From Stentor coeruleus (Eukaryota; Ciliophora; Heterotrichea; Heterotrichida; Stentoridae), in assembly GCA_001970955.1 (NCBI GenBank), contig MPUH01000952.1:1-28507 (forward strand): DNA of 28,507 bases, written 5' to 3'. Shown here piece by piece: positions 28,057 through 28,507 of this stretch (position 1 is its first letter; each line of letters starts with the position of its first letter). Position numbers and translations under genes: made by a program. The notes beneath the pieces were generated by a model. It was not told where the DNA came from and made no database searches. It saw nothing but the letters and a program-made list of their open reading frames with translations.

Positions 28057-28507
28057 GCTTAAATTATTATAACTTTTCACTTATCCTTATATAAATAAAA
28101 TCGAGCAGATATAAAAATATAAAGAAACAATCATAGACAAGAAATTATAATTAGGTAAGAGTTCTATGAATATATACAAATAAATAATTATTACTTTTTA
28201 CTTAATTATATAAAAGGATAATAATGATGTAAAGAAAATTTTGCAATAATTAATTTAATGAAAAAAAAAACTCTTGTACACTATGCATACTGAAGTATTA
28301 AAAATCATTTCAAATAGAAATGATTCAAGATGAATATGAGAAAGTTATAAAATTTATACAAAAATAATCATTTGTGGCATGAAGATTATAGAAAAAAATA
28401 TCATTCAAGGATTAGTTATAAAAACCATGCTTAAAATATATCATTACCTTAATCTCCAATATCTTCAAAACAAAATCTAAAATAACTTCATTAAAACCAC
28501 ATGACTC
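28057..28507. other. AT-rich flank to the window end
   Basis: No gene, RNA or repeat recognised. The last 100 bases are C-rich and G-poor on the plus strand. Confidence 0.45.

Noticed and set aside
1..28507. tRNA genes, CRISPR arrays, transposases
   Set aside because: No tRNA T-arm plus acceptor pairing, no regularly spaced repeats and no transposase motifs were seen on either strand.

Overview
The window looks like macronuclear DNA of a ciliate, most likely a heterotrich such as Stentor. Four points support this. The DNA is very AT-rich. Genes are short, mostly intron-free and closely spaced on both strands. All stops are TAA or TAG, with no sign of stop-codon reassignment. The only introns I can support are exactly 15 nt long (GT...AG), the size known from Stentor. 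The genus is an inference; the 15-nt introns are read directly.

Layout, left to right. Positions 9-340 (-) hold decayed coding-like sequence of unknown origin. Positions 620-1097 (+) are a broken copy of the membrane RING family found further right. A 15-repeat WD40 protein with a B-box-like zinc finger lies at 1515-4004 (+). Three tandem minus-strand paralogues follow (4164-5840, 7024-8703, 9487-11320). Each encodes signal peptide, PA-like luminal domain, two LNR-like cysteine modules, one transmembrane helix and a variant RING-H2 finger. Gene finders would split each into a secreted ORF and a RING ORF, but a 15-nt intron inside the transmembrane codons joins them. The third copy is interrupted by an N and a duplicated stretch that look like an assembly error.

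Next come a mitochondrial citrate carrier (12798-13721, +), a twin CX9C protein (13840-14310, -) and a kelch-repeat protein (14441-16219, -). An Mpo1/DUF962 lipid-metabolism gene (18288-18824, -, one 15-nt intron) has a dead duplicate at 17006-17496. The right third holds an SCP/FCP1-type phosphatase (20098-20970, -), an unknown helical protein (21712-22818, -), an RCC1-propeller/coiled-coil protein (23583-25883, -) and a small basic protein (27505-28056, +).

The genes do not form one pathway. The most coherent unit is the tandem PA-LNR-TM-RING family, which resembles endomembrane ubiquitin ligases with an added Notch-type module and an altered zinc ligand. Other themes are strand composition that flips at gene borders, introns that place TAA at the splice junction, four single-N sites flanked by duplications, and two GC-enriched intergenic islands that might be RNA genes.
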